NCBI RefSeq assembly: GCF_013449375.1
Contig: NZ_JACDRR010000026.1
Coordinates: 1 to 40,050 of the forward strand
Length of the DNA: 40,050 nt
Direction of reading: 5' to 3'
DNA from: Pectobacterium sp. CFBP8739
Lineage (GTDB): Bacteria; Pseudomonadota; Gammaproteobacteria; Enterobacterales; Enterobacteriaceae
A program made the translations under genes and the position numbers. Positions 25,026-35,049 of the stretch are shown here, in pieces; within the stretch, counting starts at the first letter, position 1, and each line of letters opens with the position of its first letter. The notes under the pieces are model-generated. The model was not told where the DNA came from and made no database searches. It saw nothing but the letters and a program-made list of their open reading frames with translations.

Positions 25026-28000
25026 ATGTTTAGAATCTATCACTCCAATCAGTTGGATATTTTGAAAAGACTGATGGTTGAGTTGATAAAACGTCAGCCG
25101 CTTGCCGATCCCTTCCAGCAGGAAGTGATTTTGGTGCAAAGTCCGGGGATGGCGCAGTGGTTGCAAATTGAACTGGCTGGGCACTTCGGTATTGCTGCCA
25201 ATATCCAATTCCCGCTGCCCGGTGTTTTCTTGTGGAATATGTGTCGCCACGTCCTGCCGGATATTCCAAAAGAAAGCGCCTTCAGCAAGGATGCGATGAC
25301 GTGGAAGCTCATGCATTTGCTGCCTGATTTACTGGAACAACCTGATTTTTCGGCACTGAACCACTATCTGCAGGATGATGATAACCAGCGTAAGCTGCAT
25401 CAGCTTGCCGGGCGCATCGCGGATCTTTTCGATCAATACCTGATTTATCGCCCCGAGTGGATCAAGGCATGGCAAGAAGGGAAACAGGTTGACGATCTCG
25501 GCGGGAACCAACTGTGGCAGTCCGCGCTGTGGCGTGCGCTGGTGGATTACACGCGTGAACTGGCGCAGCCCGAATGGCACCATGCGATTCTGTATCAACG
25601 CTTTATTACTGCGTTAGAGCAGGCAAAAACATGTCCGAAAGGCCTGCCGCCACGCGTTTTTATCTGTGGTATCTCGGCGTTACCTCCCATCTATCTACAG
25701 GCGTTGAACGCACTGGCGCGGCACATTGATGTGCATCTGCTCTTTACCAACCCTTGCCGTCATTACTGGAGTGACATTCAGGACTATAAGTTTCTGGCGA
25801 AGCTAAAAGCTCGCAGCCGCCGCTTACATCGTTTTGACGGCGACTCGGCTGAGGAAACGCGTCTGCTCTTTCGCGATCCCTCACAGGCAGAAACGCTGTT
25901 CAACGATGACGGTAAACAGTCGATTAATAATCCACTGCTGGCATCGTGGGGAAAGCTGGGGCGCGATAATCTTTATCTGCTAGCTGAACTGGATAACGTG
26001 CAGGAGATCGATGCCTTTGTTGAGTCTGATGGCGACAATCTGCTGCACACCTTGCAACGCGATATTCTTGAACTGGAAGACCATGCGGTGGTGGCTGTTA
26101 GCCACGAAACACAGAACACGAGCACGCAAAAACGTCAGCTGGCACTCGACGATCGTTCGGTCGATTTTCACGCTTGCCATAGTCCTCAGCGTGAAGTTGA
26201 AGTGCTTCACGATCGGCTGCTGGCCATGATGGCTGACGATCCTGAGCTGATGCCGCGTGATGTCATTGTGATGATGGCGGACATCGACAGTTATACGCCG
26301 TTTATTCAGGCGGTGTTTGGCAATGCGCCGGATAATCGTTATCTGCCTTTTGCCATCTCCGATCAGCGTGCGCGACATGCGCATCCCGCCTTGCAGGCGG
26401 TCATCAGCCTGCTGGATTTACCGACAAGCCGTTTTACGGCGGAACAGGTTCTGGCATTGCTTGAAGTCCCCGCGCTGGCTGCCCGTTTCGGTATTCAGGA
26501 AGAAGGGTTACGGCGTCTGCGCCTATGGGTGGTGGAATCCGGCGTGCGTTGGGGGTTGGATGACGACAACGTGCGCGATCTCATGCTGCCGCCGACGGGC
26601 CAGCATACGTGGCGTTTTGGTCTGACGAGAATGCTGCTGGGCTATGCGATGGACAGTCAGGCCGGTGATTGGCAGGGCGTGCTGCCTTATGATGAATCCA
26701 GCGGATTGATTGCGGAATTGGCTGGTCAACTGGCCGAACTGCTGATGCAAATTCACCAATGGCGTCAGCGTCTGTCTCAGCCGCGCGTGCTTGTCGACTG
26801 GCTACCGCTGTGTCGAGAGCTGCTCGAAACCTTCTTTGATGCGGATAGCGAAACCGAAGCGGCGCTGGCATTGGTTGAAAAACAGTGGCAGTACGTGATT
26901 GGTATGGGCTCGATGGCTCGCTATCCGCAACAGGTGCCGATTTCCCGATTACGTGATGAGTTGTCGCGGCGCCTCGATCAGGAACGGCTCAGCCAGCGTT
27001 TTCTGGCCGGAGCGATCAACTTTTGTACGCTGATGCCAATGCGTTCTATCCCGTTCAAGGTTGTGTGTTTGCTGGGGATGAACGATGGTGTTTATCCCCG
27101 AACGTTGTCACCGCTCGGGTTCGATCTCATGGGGCGGAAGATCAAACGCGGCGATCGTAGCCGACGTGACGATGACCGTTATCTGTTTCTGGAGGCGCTT
27201 CTGTCGGCGCAGCACAAACTTTATATCAGTCATATCGGGCGCTCGATTCAGGATAATACGCGTCGCTATCCTTCCGTACTGGTGAGTGAACTGACGGAGT
27301 ATATCGCCCAAAGTTATGTCTTGCCGGGCGATGAGACGCTGGATATTGATAGCAGTGCTGAGCGGGTGGTGAAGCATCTCTGCCGTGAACATAGCCGTAT
27401 GCCTTTCGATGCGGATAACTTCCTGTCGGCACCGCAGCCATTGAGCTTTGCGGCAGAATGGCTGGCGGCGGCGAATCGAAAAGGGGAAGCTCAACCTGAT
27501 TTCGACCGTGAGGCGCTGTCCGAAAGAACAACGGATAGCGATGTCAGCCTAGACGATCTGAAGCGTTTTTATCGTCACCCAGTGCGAGCCTTTTTTCAAC
27601 TGAGGCTCGGTGTGAGTTTCATGTTGCACAGCGATGAGCTATTGGATGAAGAGCCCTTTGTCGTTGATAGCCTTAACCGCTATCAATTGAATAGCGAGTT
27701 GCTTAATACTTTGATTAATGACGGTGATACGGAAAAACTGTATCGCCGTGCCCGAGCGGCGGGCGAACTTCCCTATGGCGCGTTCGGTGAGATTTACTGG
27801 CAGGAACAGCAGCAGGATATGGCGCAGTTGGCGGCGCGCGTGCGTGATGAGTTAACGCCCTCGCTGTCGGTGAGCCGAGAAGTGGATATCCTCCTTGACG
27901 GTGTGCGCATCAGCGGCTGGTTGAATCAGGTGCAGCCGGATGGTTTGTTACGTTGGCGTCCCGGCACGCTTTCCATGAAGGATGGCATTACGCTGTGGTT

Positions 28001-28424
28001 GGAACACCTGGCCTACTGTGCGACGGGGGGGCAAGGCGAAAGCCGGTTGTATGGACGAGAAGATACCGCGTGGCGCTTTGCAGCCTTGTCGGAAACGCAG
28101 GCCAGAGAACATTTGGTTGTTATGCTGAATGGATATCGTCAGGGAATGAGCAAGCCGCTGTTATTGCTCAATAAAGCAGGAAGTGCCTGGCTGGCTGAAT
28201 GTTATGATCGTGAAAGTGATAGCTTGCGGTCGGATGACGAGGCGCAAAACAAAGCGCGAGCCCGCTTATTGCAAGCCTGGCAGGGCAATATGGGAATGCG
28301 GGGTGAAGGCGAGGATTATTACCTACAACGTATTATCCGAGAATTGGATGAAAAACGAATGAATGAGGTGATTGAAGCGGCGCAAATCTGGCTACTGCCA
28401 CCGTTCCGCTCTAATCTGGCATGA
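25026..28424 (+). CDS. recC: Exonuclease V subunit gamma RecC
   Basis: The Chi-recognition subunit of RecBCD, which unwinds and resects double-strand ends and loads RecA. 1132 residues (E. coli 1122). The start at 25026 gives MFRIYHSNQLDILK, as in E. coli, after AGGAG; 11 earlier in-frame codons are discarded. Helicase-like domains 1-2 lack catalytic residues, as expected. SPGMAQWLQIELA and ICGISALPP are family landmarks, and LLPPFRSNLA ends the protein. ptrA, recB and recD follow on the same strand. Confidence 0.97.
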   Translation: MFRIYHSNQLDILKRLMVELIKRQPLADPFQQEVILVQSPGMAQWLQIELAGHFGIAANIQFPLPGVFLWNMCRHVLPDIPKESAFSKDAMTWKLMHLLPDLLEQPDFSALNHYLQDDDNQRKLHQLAGRIADLFDQYLIYRPEWIKAWQEGKQVDDLGGNQLWQSALWRALVDYTRELAQPEWHHAILYQRFITALEQAKTCPKGLPPRVFICGISALPPIYLQALNALARHIDVHLLFTNPCRHYWSDIQDYKFLAKLKARSRRLHRFDGDSAEETRLLFRDPSQAETLFNDDGKQSINNPLLASWGKLGRDNLYLLAELDNVQEIDAFVESDGDNLLHTLQRDILELEDHAVVAVSHETQNTSTQKRQLALDDRSVDFHACHSPQREVEVLHDRLLAMMADDPELMPRDVIVMMADIDSYTPFIQAVFGNAPDNRYLPFAISDQRARHAHPALQAVISLLDLPTSRFTAEQVLALLEVPALAARFGIQEEGLRRLRLWVVESGVRWGLDDDNVRDLMLPPTGQHTWRFGLTRMLLGYAMDSQAGDWQGVLPYDESSGLIAELAGQLAELLMQIHQWRQRLSQPRVLVDWLPLCRELLETFFDADSETEAALALVEKQWQYVIGMGSMARYPQQVPISRLRDELSRRLDQERLSQRFLAGAINFCTLMPMRSIPFKVVCLLGMNDGVYPRTLSPLGFDLMGRKIKRGDRSRRDDDRYLFLEALLSAQHKLYISHIGRSIQDNTRRYPSVLVSELTEYIAQSYVLPGDETLDIDSSAERVVKHLCREHSRMPFDADNFLSAPQPLSFAAEWLAAANRKGEAQPDFDREALSERTTDSDVSLDDLKRFYRHPVRAFFQLRLGVSFMLHSDELLDEEPFVVDSLNRYQLNSELLNTLINDGDTEKLYRRARAAGELPYGAFGEIYWQEQQQDMAQLAARVRDELTPSLSVSREVDILLDGVRISGWLNQVQPDGLLRWRPGTLSMKDGITLWLEHLAYCATGGQGESRLYGREDTAWRFAALSETQAREHLVVMLNGYRQGMSKPLLLLNKAGSAWLAECYDRESDSLRSDDEAQNKARARLLQAWQGNMGMRGEGEDYYLQRIIRELDEKRMNEVIEAAQIWLLPPFRSNLA

Positions 28425-28519
28425 TAAGTTTTTTGGGGTAATGCCCGAGTTGAGTTCGAGGTGCGAGAAGATAACGCACTGCAACGTTAAAAGTGATGGA
28501 TATGAGGTTGGAGAATTGC

Positions 28520-31468
28520 ATGCGTAAACAGTGGGTCTGGATTACCGGGTGGTTTCTTTTATTCACATTCTGGCTTCCGGCGAGTTGGGCAGAAACAGGC
28601 TGGCAGCCGCTGGCGCAGACGATTCGAAAAAGTGAAAAAGATCCGCGGCAATATCAGGCGATCAAACTGGATAACGGAATGACCGTTCTGCTGGTTTCCG
28701 ATCCGCAGGCTCCCAAGTCTTTGGCATCACTGGCGTTGCCTATTGGCTCGCTGGACGATCCGAATAATCAACTGGGATTGGCGCACTACCTCGAACACAT
28801 GGTACTGATGGGATCGAAACGTTACCCAGAGCCGGAAGCGCTGTCCGAGTTTTTGAAAAAACATGGCGGCAGCCACAACGCCAGTACGGCGTCTTACCGC
28901 ACGGCGTTTTATCTCGAAGTAGAAAATGATGCGCTGCGGCCAGCGGTCGATCGCATGGCCGACGCGATTGCGGAGCCGCTGCTCGATCCGGTGAATGCCG
29001 ATCGTGAGCGTAACGCGGTGAATGCGGAATTAACGATGGCGCGTTCGCGTGATGGTCATCGCATGGCGCAGGTCGGTGCAGAGACGCTGAACCCCGCGCA
29101 CCCGAGCGCGCGTTTTTCGGGGGGGAATCTTGAAACCCTGAGCGATAAGCCTGACAGCAAACTGCATGATGAACTGGTGAAGTTCTACCAGAAATACTAC
29201 TCGGCTAATCTGATGAAAGGGGTGATTTACAGTAATCAACCTCTGCCTGAACTGGCAAAACTGGCGGCCGACACATTCGGGCGCATTGCCAATCACAACG
29301 CCAGCGTTCCTGCGGTTACCGTTCCTGTTACGACGGAGAAGCAGCGCGGCGTAATGATTCACTATGTTCCTGCGCAGCCGAGAAAACAGCTGCGGATTGA
29401 GTTTCGCGTCAGCGATATTAGCCAGGAGTTTCGCAGCAAGACGGATACCTACATTAGCTATCTGATCGGCAACCGCAGCCAGAATACGCTTTCTGACTGG
29501 CTGCAAAAGGAAGGACTGGTTGAGTCTATCGGTGCGGGTTCTTCCCCGATTATCGACCGTAATGGCGGCATGTTCGCTATTTCGGCCTCGCTGACCGATA
29601 AAGGTCTGGTACAGCGTGATGAAGTGATCGCTGCGATATTCCGTTATCTGCAACAAATCCGCACTGAGGGGATTCAGCAGCGCTATTTTGATGAGATTGC
29701 ACACGTTCTGGATCTGGATTTCCGCTATCCATCCATCAGCCGTGATATGGACTACATCGAATGGCTGGTGGATACCATGTTGCGTGTGCCGGTCGAACAT
29801 ACGCTGGATGCGCAGTATGTTGCGGATCGCTACGATCCGAAAGCTATCGCTGCACGTTTGGACGAGATGACGCCGCAGAACGCGCGTGTTTGGGTTATTA
29901 GCCCGAATGAACCGCATAATAAAGTGGCCTATTTTGTTGATGCACCGTACGAGATGGATAAAATTCCGTCGGCGACATTCACAAAATGGAAAACGCTGGG
30001 GCAAAAAATGTCACTGTCGCTGCCAACGATCAACCCTTATATCCCAGATGATTTTTCTCTGATCAACGCGGATAAGTCGATCACTAAGCCGACGCTTCTG
30101 CTGAATCAGCCGGGGCTGCGCGTGCTGTATATGCCAAGCCACTATTTCGCCGATGAGCCGAAAGCAGAAATCACCCTGTTCTTGCGTAATCAGGAAGCGC
30201 GCAGTACCGCACGGAATCAGGTGTTGTTCGCGTTAAATGACTATCTGGCGGGGCTGGCGTTGGATGAACTCAGCTATCAGGCCTCAGTGGGGGGCATTAG
30301 CTTCTCCACTCGCAGTAATGATGGTCTGGTAATTAGCGCCGATGGCTATACCCAGCATTTGCCACGATTGCTGCTGACGCTGGCAGACGGCTATGCCTCC
30401 TTTACGCCGACGGAAGCGCAATTGGAACAGGCAAAGTCCTGGTACTTGCAGCAGTTGGATGCGGTCGAGAAGTCCAAAGCCTTTGAACAAGCCATACAGC
30501 CGATTCAAGCGGTATCGCAACTGCCTTACTTCGAACGCGGTGAACGACGTAACTTGCTGAAAGATATCCACTTACAGGATGTGATTAATTATCGCAACGA
30601 TCTGCTGCAAAACGCCACGCCGGAAATGCTGGTTGTCGGTAATCTGACACCGGAGAGCGTGACCGAGTTAGCGACGACGCTGAAAGCGCATCTGAAGGCG
30701 AAGGGTGAAAATCTGTCGCGCAGCGATGATGTCAAAGTCAGCAAGCCACAGCTCGCTAATCTACAACGTCCAGGCAGCAGCACGGATTCTGCGCTGGCGG
30801 CAGTGTATGTGCCAACGGGTTACTCTGAAACGCAAAGCATGGCGTATAGCTCGGTGCTGGGGCAGATCGTTCAGCCTTGGTTCTATAGTCAACTGAGAAC
30901 GGAAGAGCAGTTGGGCTATGCGGTGTTTGCTTTCCCGATGTCGGTTGGCCGACAGATGGGCATCGGCTTCCTGCTACAAAGCAACAGCAAACAGCCTGCT
31001 TATCTGTATCAGCGCTATGAAGATTTTTACCTGAAAGCGCAAAAACGACTGCGTGAAATGAGTGAAGAAGAGTTCGCACAGTATAAACAAGGTGTGATGA
31101 ATGAACTGAATCAACGTCCGCAGACATTGGGTGAAGAAGCCAGCCGACTGCGTAAGGATGTGGATCGGGAAAACTTTGCTTTTGACTCGCGGGAGAAACT
31201 GCTCGAACAAATCAAACCGCTGACGGTGGCGCAACTGGCCGATTTCTTCCAGCAGGCGCTGAAGCCTGAGGGGTTAGCCGTATTGTCGCAGGTGTCCGGC
31301 AGCCATCATGGTAAAGCGGACTATGCCGCACCGAAAGGATGGCATACCTACGCAGACGCCTCTTCATTGCAGAAAACGTTACCGCGTGAGAAAGCGCCTG
31401 CGATGATCCCTGCGCCAGCAGCAGAGACTACAGCATCGGACGCTGTCGGTAAGGTCTCAGCACAATGA
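28520..31468 (+). CDS. ptrA: Protease III (pitrilysin) PtrA
   Basis: Periplasmic M16 zinc metallopeptidase that degrades small peptides. The chosen start at 28520 (GGAG 8 bases upstream) gives 982 residues (E. coli 962). The alternative ATGs at 28493 and 28496 add 8-9 residues before the signal peptide. The signal ends near ASWA. The inverted zinc motif HYLEH (His89, Glu92, His93) and third ligand Glu170 in NAVNAELT are present. The tail (about residues 965-982) is a low-complexity Ala/Pro-rich stretch not in E. coli. Lying between recC and recB is the conserved enterobacterial order; its stop overlaps recB. Confidence 0.96.
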   Translation: MRKQWVWITGWFLLFTFWLPASWAETGWQPLAQTIRKSEKDPRQYQAIKLDNGMTVLLVSDPQAPKSLASLALPIGSLDDPNNQLGLAHYLEHMVLMGSKRYPEPEALSEFLKKHGGSHNASTASYRTAFYLEVENDALRPAVDRMADAIAEPLLDPVNADRERNAVNAELTMARSRDGHRMAQVGAETLNPAHPSARFSGGNLETLSDKPDSKLHDELVKFYQKYYSANLMKGVIYSNQPLPELAKLAADTFGRIANHNASVPAVTVPVTTEKQRGVMIHYVPAQPRKQLRIEFRVSDISQEFRSKTDTYISYLIGNRSQNTLSDWLQKEGLVESIGAGSSPIIDRNGGMFAISASLTDKGLVQRDEVIAAIFRYLQQIRTEGIQQRYFDEIAHVLDLDFRYPSISRDMDYIEWLVDTMLRVPVEHTLDAQYVADRYDPKAIAARLDEMTPQNARVWVISPNEPHNKVAYFVDAPYEMDKIPSATFTKWKTLGQKMSLSLPTINPYIPDDFSLINADKSITKPTLLLNQPGLRVLYMPSHYFADEPKAEITLFLRNQEARSTARNQVLFALNDYLAGLALDELSYQASVGGISFSTRSNDGLVISADGYTQHLPRLLLTLADGYASFTPTEAQLEQAKSWYLQQLDAVEKSKAFEQAIQPIQAVSQLPYFERGERRNLLKDIHLQDVINYRNDLLQNATPEMLVVGNLTPESVTELATTLKAHLKAKGENLSRSDDVKVSKPQLANLQRPGSSTDSALAAVYVPTGYSETQSMAYSSVLGQIVQPWFYSQLRTEEQLGYAVFAFPMSVGRQMGIGFLLQSNSKQPAYLYQRYEDFYLKAQKRLREMSEEEFAQYKQGVMNELNQRPQTLGEEASRLRKDVDRENFAFDSREKLLEQIKPLTVAQLADFFQQALKPEGLAVLSQVSGSHHGKADYAAPKGWHTYADASSLQKTLPREKAPAMIPAPAAETTASDAVGKVSAQ

Positions 31469-34400
31469 CAAGTGCCGCGCCGCAATCATTAGACGTCATG
31501 ACGTTACCGCTCCTAGGGGAGCGGCTGATTGAAGCGTCGGCCGGAACAGGGAAAACCTACACGCTGGCGGCGCTGTATCTGCGCCTGCTGTTGGGGCTAG
31601 GTAAGCAAGCCGCATACCCACGTCCGCTACTGGTCGAGGAAATTCTGGTTGTGACCTTTACTGAGGCTGCGACCGAAGAGCTGCGGGAGCGTATTCGAGC
31701 CAGAATCCACGCTTTGCGTATCGCCTGCCTGCGTAAAAGCGCGCAGGGGAAGGAAGCGGAGAAACCTAAAGATGCTTCGCTCGCGCAACTGCTGGAGGAG
31801 ATTTCGGACCATCGCGATGCGGCGGATGTTTTGCTGGCTGCTGAACGGCAAATGGACGAGGCGGCGATCTACACGATCCACGGTTTCTGCCAGCGTATGC
31901 TCAGTACCAATGCGTTTGAGTCTGGTGTACTTTTTGAACAGGTGCTGATAGAAGATGAGCAGCCGCTGCGCCGCCAGGCCTGTGCCGACTTTTGGCGTCG
32001 TTATTGCTATCCGTTGCCGGTAGAGGTCGCACGTATTGTCGGTCTGGAGTGGAAAGGGCCGGAAAACCTGCTTGCCGATCTGGCGTCTTATCTGCACGGT
32101 GAAGCACCTGTGTTTCGCTCGCCGCCAGAAGAGGGCGAAACGTTGCAGAGCCGCCATGAGAAGATCGTGGCGACGATCGACGCATACAAACAACGCTGGC
32201 TGGCGTCAGTTGCGGATCTGGAAGCATTGATTAGCGCTTCTGGCGTCGATAAACGCAGCTACAGCAGTAAGCATCTACCCAACTGGCTACAGAAAGTCAC
32301 GCTGTGGGCAGAACAGCAGCCGACGCTGGATTACCAACTGCCGAAGGATCTAGTGCGGTTTTCCCAGCAAGCGCTCATTGAAAAGACGAAGAAAGGGGAA
32401 CCGCCCGTTCATGTCCTTTTTGAGGAAACAGAGCGGTTGTTTGCCACACCGCTGTCACTGCGGGATTTAGTGATTGTACGTGCGCTGTCGGCGATCCGCG
32501 AGTCGGTGCGTGAGGAAAAACGACAGCGTGCAGAACTGGGATTTGACGATCTGCTGAGCCGTCTGGATGTTGCATTGCAACAGCCGAGCGGGGAACGGCT
32601 TGCCAGCGCCATTCGCGAACGCTATCCGGTGGCGATGATCGATGAATTTCAGGATACCGATCCCCAGCAGTACCGTATTTTTCGGACGCTGTATGCTGGG
32701 CAGCCGCAATGTGGGCTGCTGTTGATCGGTGACCCTAAGCAGGCTATTTATGCGTTTCGCGGTGCGGATATTTTTACCTATATGCATGCGCGCGGAGAAG
32801 TGGCTGCGCATTATACGCTAGGCACGAACTGGCGATCGTCGCACCAGATGGTACATGGCGTTAATCGTCTATTTGAACGCCTCGATTCTCCTTTTATTTT
32901 TCAAAACATCCCGTTCCTGCCGGTCAAACCTGCCGAGTCTAAGCGCGGCCTGGTGTTTGACATCGCCGGGCAGCCTCAGCCTGCACTGCAATTCTGGCTA
33001 ACGGGCTCAGAACCGATCGGCATCGGGGATTATCAGCAGCAGATGGCGCGCCAGTGTGCGGCACAGATTCGTGACTGGCTGGTGGCCAGCCAACGTAATG
33101 AAGCCTGGTTGGTTACCGATGATTCCCGGCGTTTGGTTAAGGCATCCGACATGAGCGTGCTGGTGCGTAGTCGGCGTGAAGCCTCGCTGATTCGTGATGC
33201 GCTGAGGCGTTTGTCCATTCCCTCTGTGTATCTTTCCAATCGCGACAGCGTATTTAGTACGCCGGAAGCCAGCGATATGTTGTGGCTGTTGCAGGCGGTG
33301 CTGGCGCCGGAACAGGAGCGCACGTTACGCAGTGCGATGGCGACGGCTCTGATGGGGCTGGATGCCGGGCAGGTTGATGCTTTAGGGCAAAACGAAGCCA
33401 CGTGGGATGCGTTGGTGGATGAGTTTGCGGGCTATCGCACGTTGTGGCGCCAGAAAGGTGTACTGCCCATGCTGCGTGCACTGATGAGCCAACATCAGTT
33501 AGCGGAGAACCTATTGGCGAGCACGGAAGGGGAACGCCGTCTTACCGATATTCTGCATATCGGTGAGTTGTTGCAGGATGTCTCGGCAACGCTCGACAGT
33601 GAACACGCACTGGTGCGTTGGCTATCACAACAGATTGTCCAGCCGAATCCGCAGGCAGAGAGCCAGCAGCTACGTTTGGAAAGCGACCGTCATCTGGTGC
33701 AGATCGTGACGATCCATAAATCGAAAGGGCTGGAGTATCCACTGGTGTGGCTGCCTTTCATTAGCCACTTCCGCGTGCAGGATCAGGGGATTTATCACGA
33801 TCGCGAGAGCTATCAGGCCGTGTTGGATCTGCAAAATCATGAAGAAAGTCAGACGCTAGCGGAAGAAGAGCGGCTGGCGGAAGACTTACGTTTGTTGTAT
33901 GTCGCGCTGACCCGTTCTATTTATCACTGTAGCGTGGGTGTCGCGCCGATTCAGCGATCACGTAAAAAAGACGGCAGCAGTGATATGCACCAGAGCGCGC
34001 TGGGTTATCTACTCCAGCGCGGTAAAGAGGCCGAGGTCGCCACGTTAGTCAGTGAGTTAGAAGGCATGGTCGGTGACGGTGTCGCATTGACACCGATACA
34101 GACGGCGGAAGAGCAGCGCTGGCAGCCGGATAGACCTGAATTGGCAGAGCTGCGGGCTCGCCACATTGAACGCCAACTGCGCGATGGTTGGCGAGTCACC
34201 AGCTATTCGGGGCTTCAGCAACATGGTACTGCAAGCGCTCAGGATCTGGTGCCGCGTCTGGATATTGAAGTGATAGGTGAACGTCAGGAAACGGATGAAG
34301 ACCAGTTGACGCCGCATACGTTCCCGCGCGGCGCGAGTCCAGGGACGTTTTTGCATAGCCTGTTTGAAACGCTGGATTTCACTCAGCCCGTTGATGATGA

Positions 34401-35049
34401 CTGGCTGGCCGAGCAGTTGCAGCTACAGGGGTTTGAAGCCCACTGGCAACCCGTGTTGAAGACATGGATGGATACGCTTTTGCATACGCCGCTTAACGAG
34501 CAGGGGATGACTCTGTCGGCTCTGGATAACGCAGATAAGCAGGCTGAATTACAGTTCTATATCCCAATTGAGGCTCCGATACAGGCGGCGCAGCTTGATC
34601 GGCTGGCAAAGCATCACGATCCACTCTCTGCTCGCTGTCCGGCACTCTCCTTTCAGCAGGTGAAAGGCATGCTGAAAGGGTTTATCGATCTGGTGTTCCG
34701 CTGGGAAGGGCGCTATTACCTGCTGGACTACAAATCCAATTGGCTCGGCCCTGATGCTAGTGCGTACACCCAAACGACCATGATGCAGTCGATGGCCGAA
34801 CACCGATATGACCTGCAATATCAGCTCTATACGCTGGCTTTGCATCGCTATCTCCGTCACCGCATTGCGGATTACGACTATGAGCGTCATTTTGGCGGTG
34901 TGTTTTATCTGTTTTTACGCGGCGTTGAGGAGTCTCACCCCGGCAATGGCATCTTTGCTTGTCGTCCCTCTGCTGAATTTGTTTTCGGGCTTGATAGGCT
35001 TTTCAAGGGAAAGACGCCTGACGATGCTGATACAGGTATTCCCTCATGA
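31465..35049 (+). CDS. recB: Exonuclease V subunit beta RecB
   Basis: The 3'-5' helicase and only nuclease subunit of RecBCD. 1194 residues (E. coli 1180). Walker A EASAGTGKTYT (Lys30), DEFQDTDPQQYRIF as motif II, TIHKSKGLEYPLVWLP and LLYVALTRS as later UvrD/SF1 motifs. The C-terminal nuclease domain has LLDYKSNW, containing the metal-binding Asp and the catalytic Lys. Its ATG overlaps the ptrA stop (ATGA), as recD's overlaps its own, indicating coupled translation. Confidence 0.97.
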   Translation: MTSAAPQSLDVMTLPLLGERLIEASAGTGKTYTLAALYLRLLLGLGKQAAYPRPLLVEEILVVTFTEAATEELRERIRARIHALRIACLRKSAQGKEAEKPKDASLAQLLEEISDHRDAADVLLAAERQMDEAAIYTIHGFCQRMLSTNAFESGVLFEQVLIEDEQPLRRQACADFWRRYCYPLPVEVARIVGLEWKGPENLLADLASYLHGEAPVFRSPPEEGETLQSRHEKIVATIDAYKQRWLASVADLEALISASGVDKRSYSSKHLPNWLQKVTLWAEQQPTLDYQLPKDLVRFSQQALIEKTKKGEPPVHVLFEETERLFATPLSLRDLVIVRALSAIRESVREEKRQRAELGFDDLLSRLDVALQQPSGERLASAIRERYPVAMIDEFQDTDPQQYRIFRTLYAGQPQCGLLLIGDPKQAIYAFRGADIFTYMHARGEVAAHYTLGTNWRSSHQMVHGVNRLFERLDSPFIFQNIPFLPVKPAESKRGLVFDIAGQPQPALQFWLTGSEPIGIGDYQQQMARQCAAQIRDWLVASQRNEAWLVTDDSRRLVKASDMSVLVRSRREASLIRDALRRLSIPSVYLSNRDSVFSTPEASDMLWLLQAVLAPEQERTLRSAMATALMGLDAGQVDALGQNEATWDALVDEFAGYRTLWRQKGVLPMLRALMSQHQLAENLLASTEGERRLTDILHIGELLQDVSATLDSEHALVRWLSQQIVQPNPQAESQQLRLESDRHLVQIVTIHKSKGLEYPLVWLPFISHFRVQDQGIYHDRESYQAVLDLQNHEESQTLAEEERLAEDLRLLYVALTRSIYHCSVGVAPIQRSRKKDGSSDMHQSALGYLLQRGKEAEVATLVSELEGMVGDGVALTPIQTAEEQRWQPDRPELAELRARHIERQLRDGWRVTSYSGLQQHGTASAQDLVPRLDIEVIGERQETDEDQLTPHTFPRGASPGTFLHSLFETLDFTQPVDDDWLAEQLQLQGFEAHWQPVLKTWMDTLLHTPLNEQGMTLSALDNADKQAELQFYIPIEAPIQAAQLDRLAKHHDPLSARCPALSFQQVKGMLKGFIDLVFRWEGRYYLLDYKSNWLGPDASAYTQTTMMQSMAEHRYDLQYQLYTLALHRYLRHRIADYDYERHFGGVFYLFLRGVEESHPGNGIFACRPSAEFVFGLDRLFKGKTPDDADTGIPS

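Noticed and set aside
29030-30004. Long antisense open frame (324 codons) inside ptrA
   Set aside because: It mirrors the codon pattern of a well-supported gene, its translation is rich in Arg, Ile and His without any family motif, and it lacks a ribosome site.
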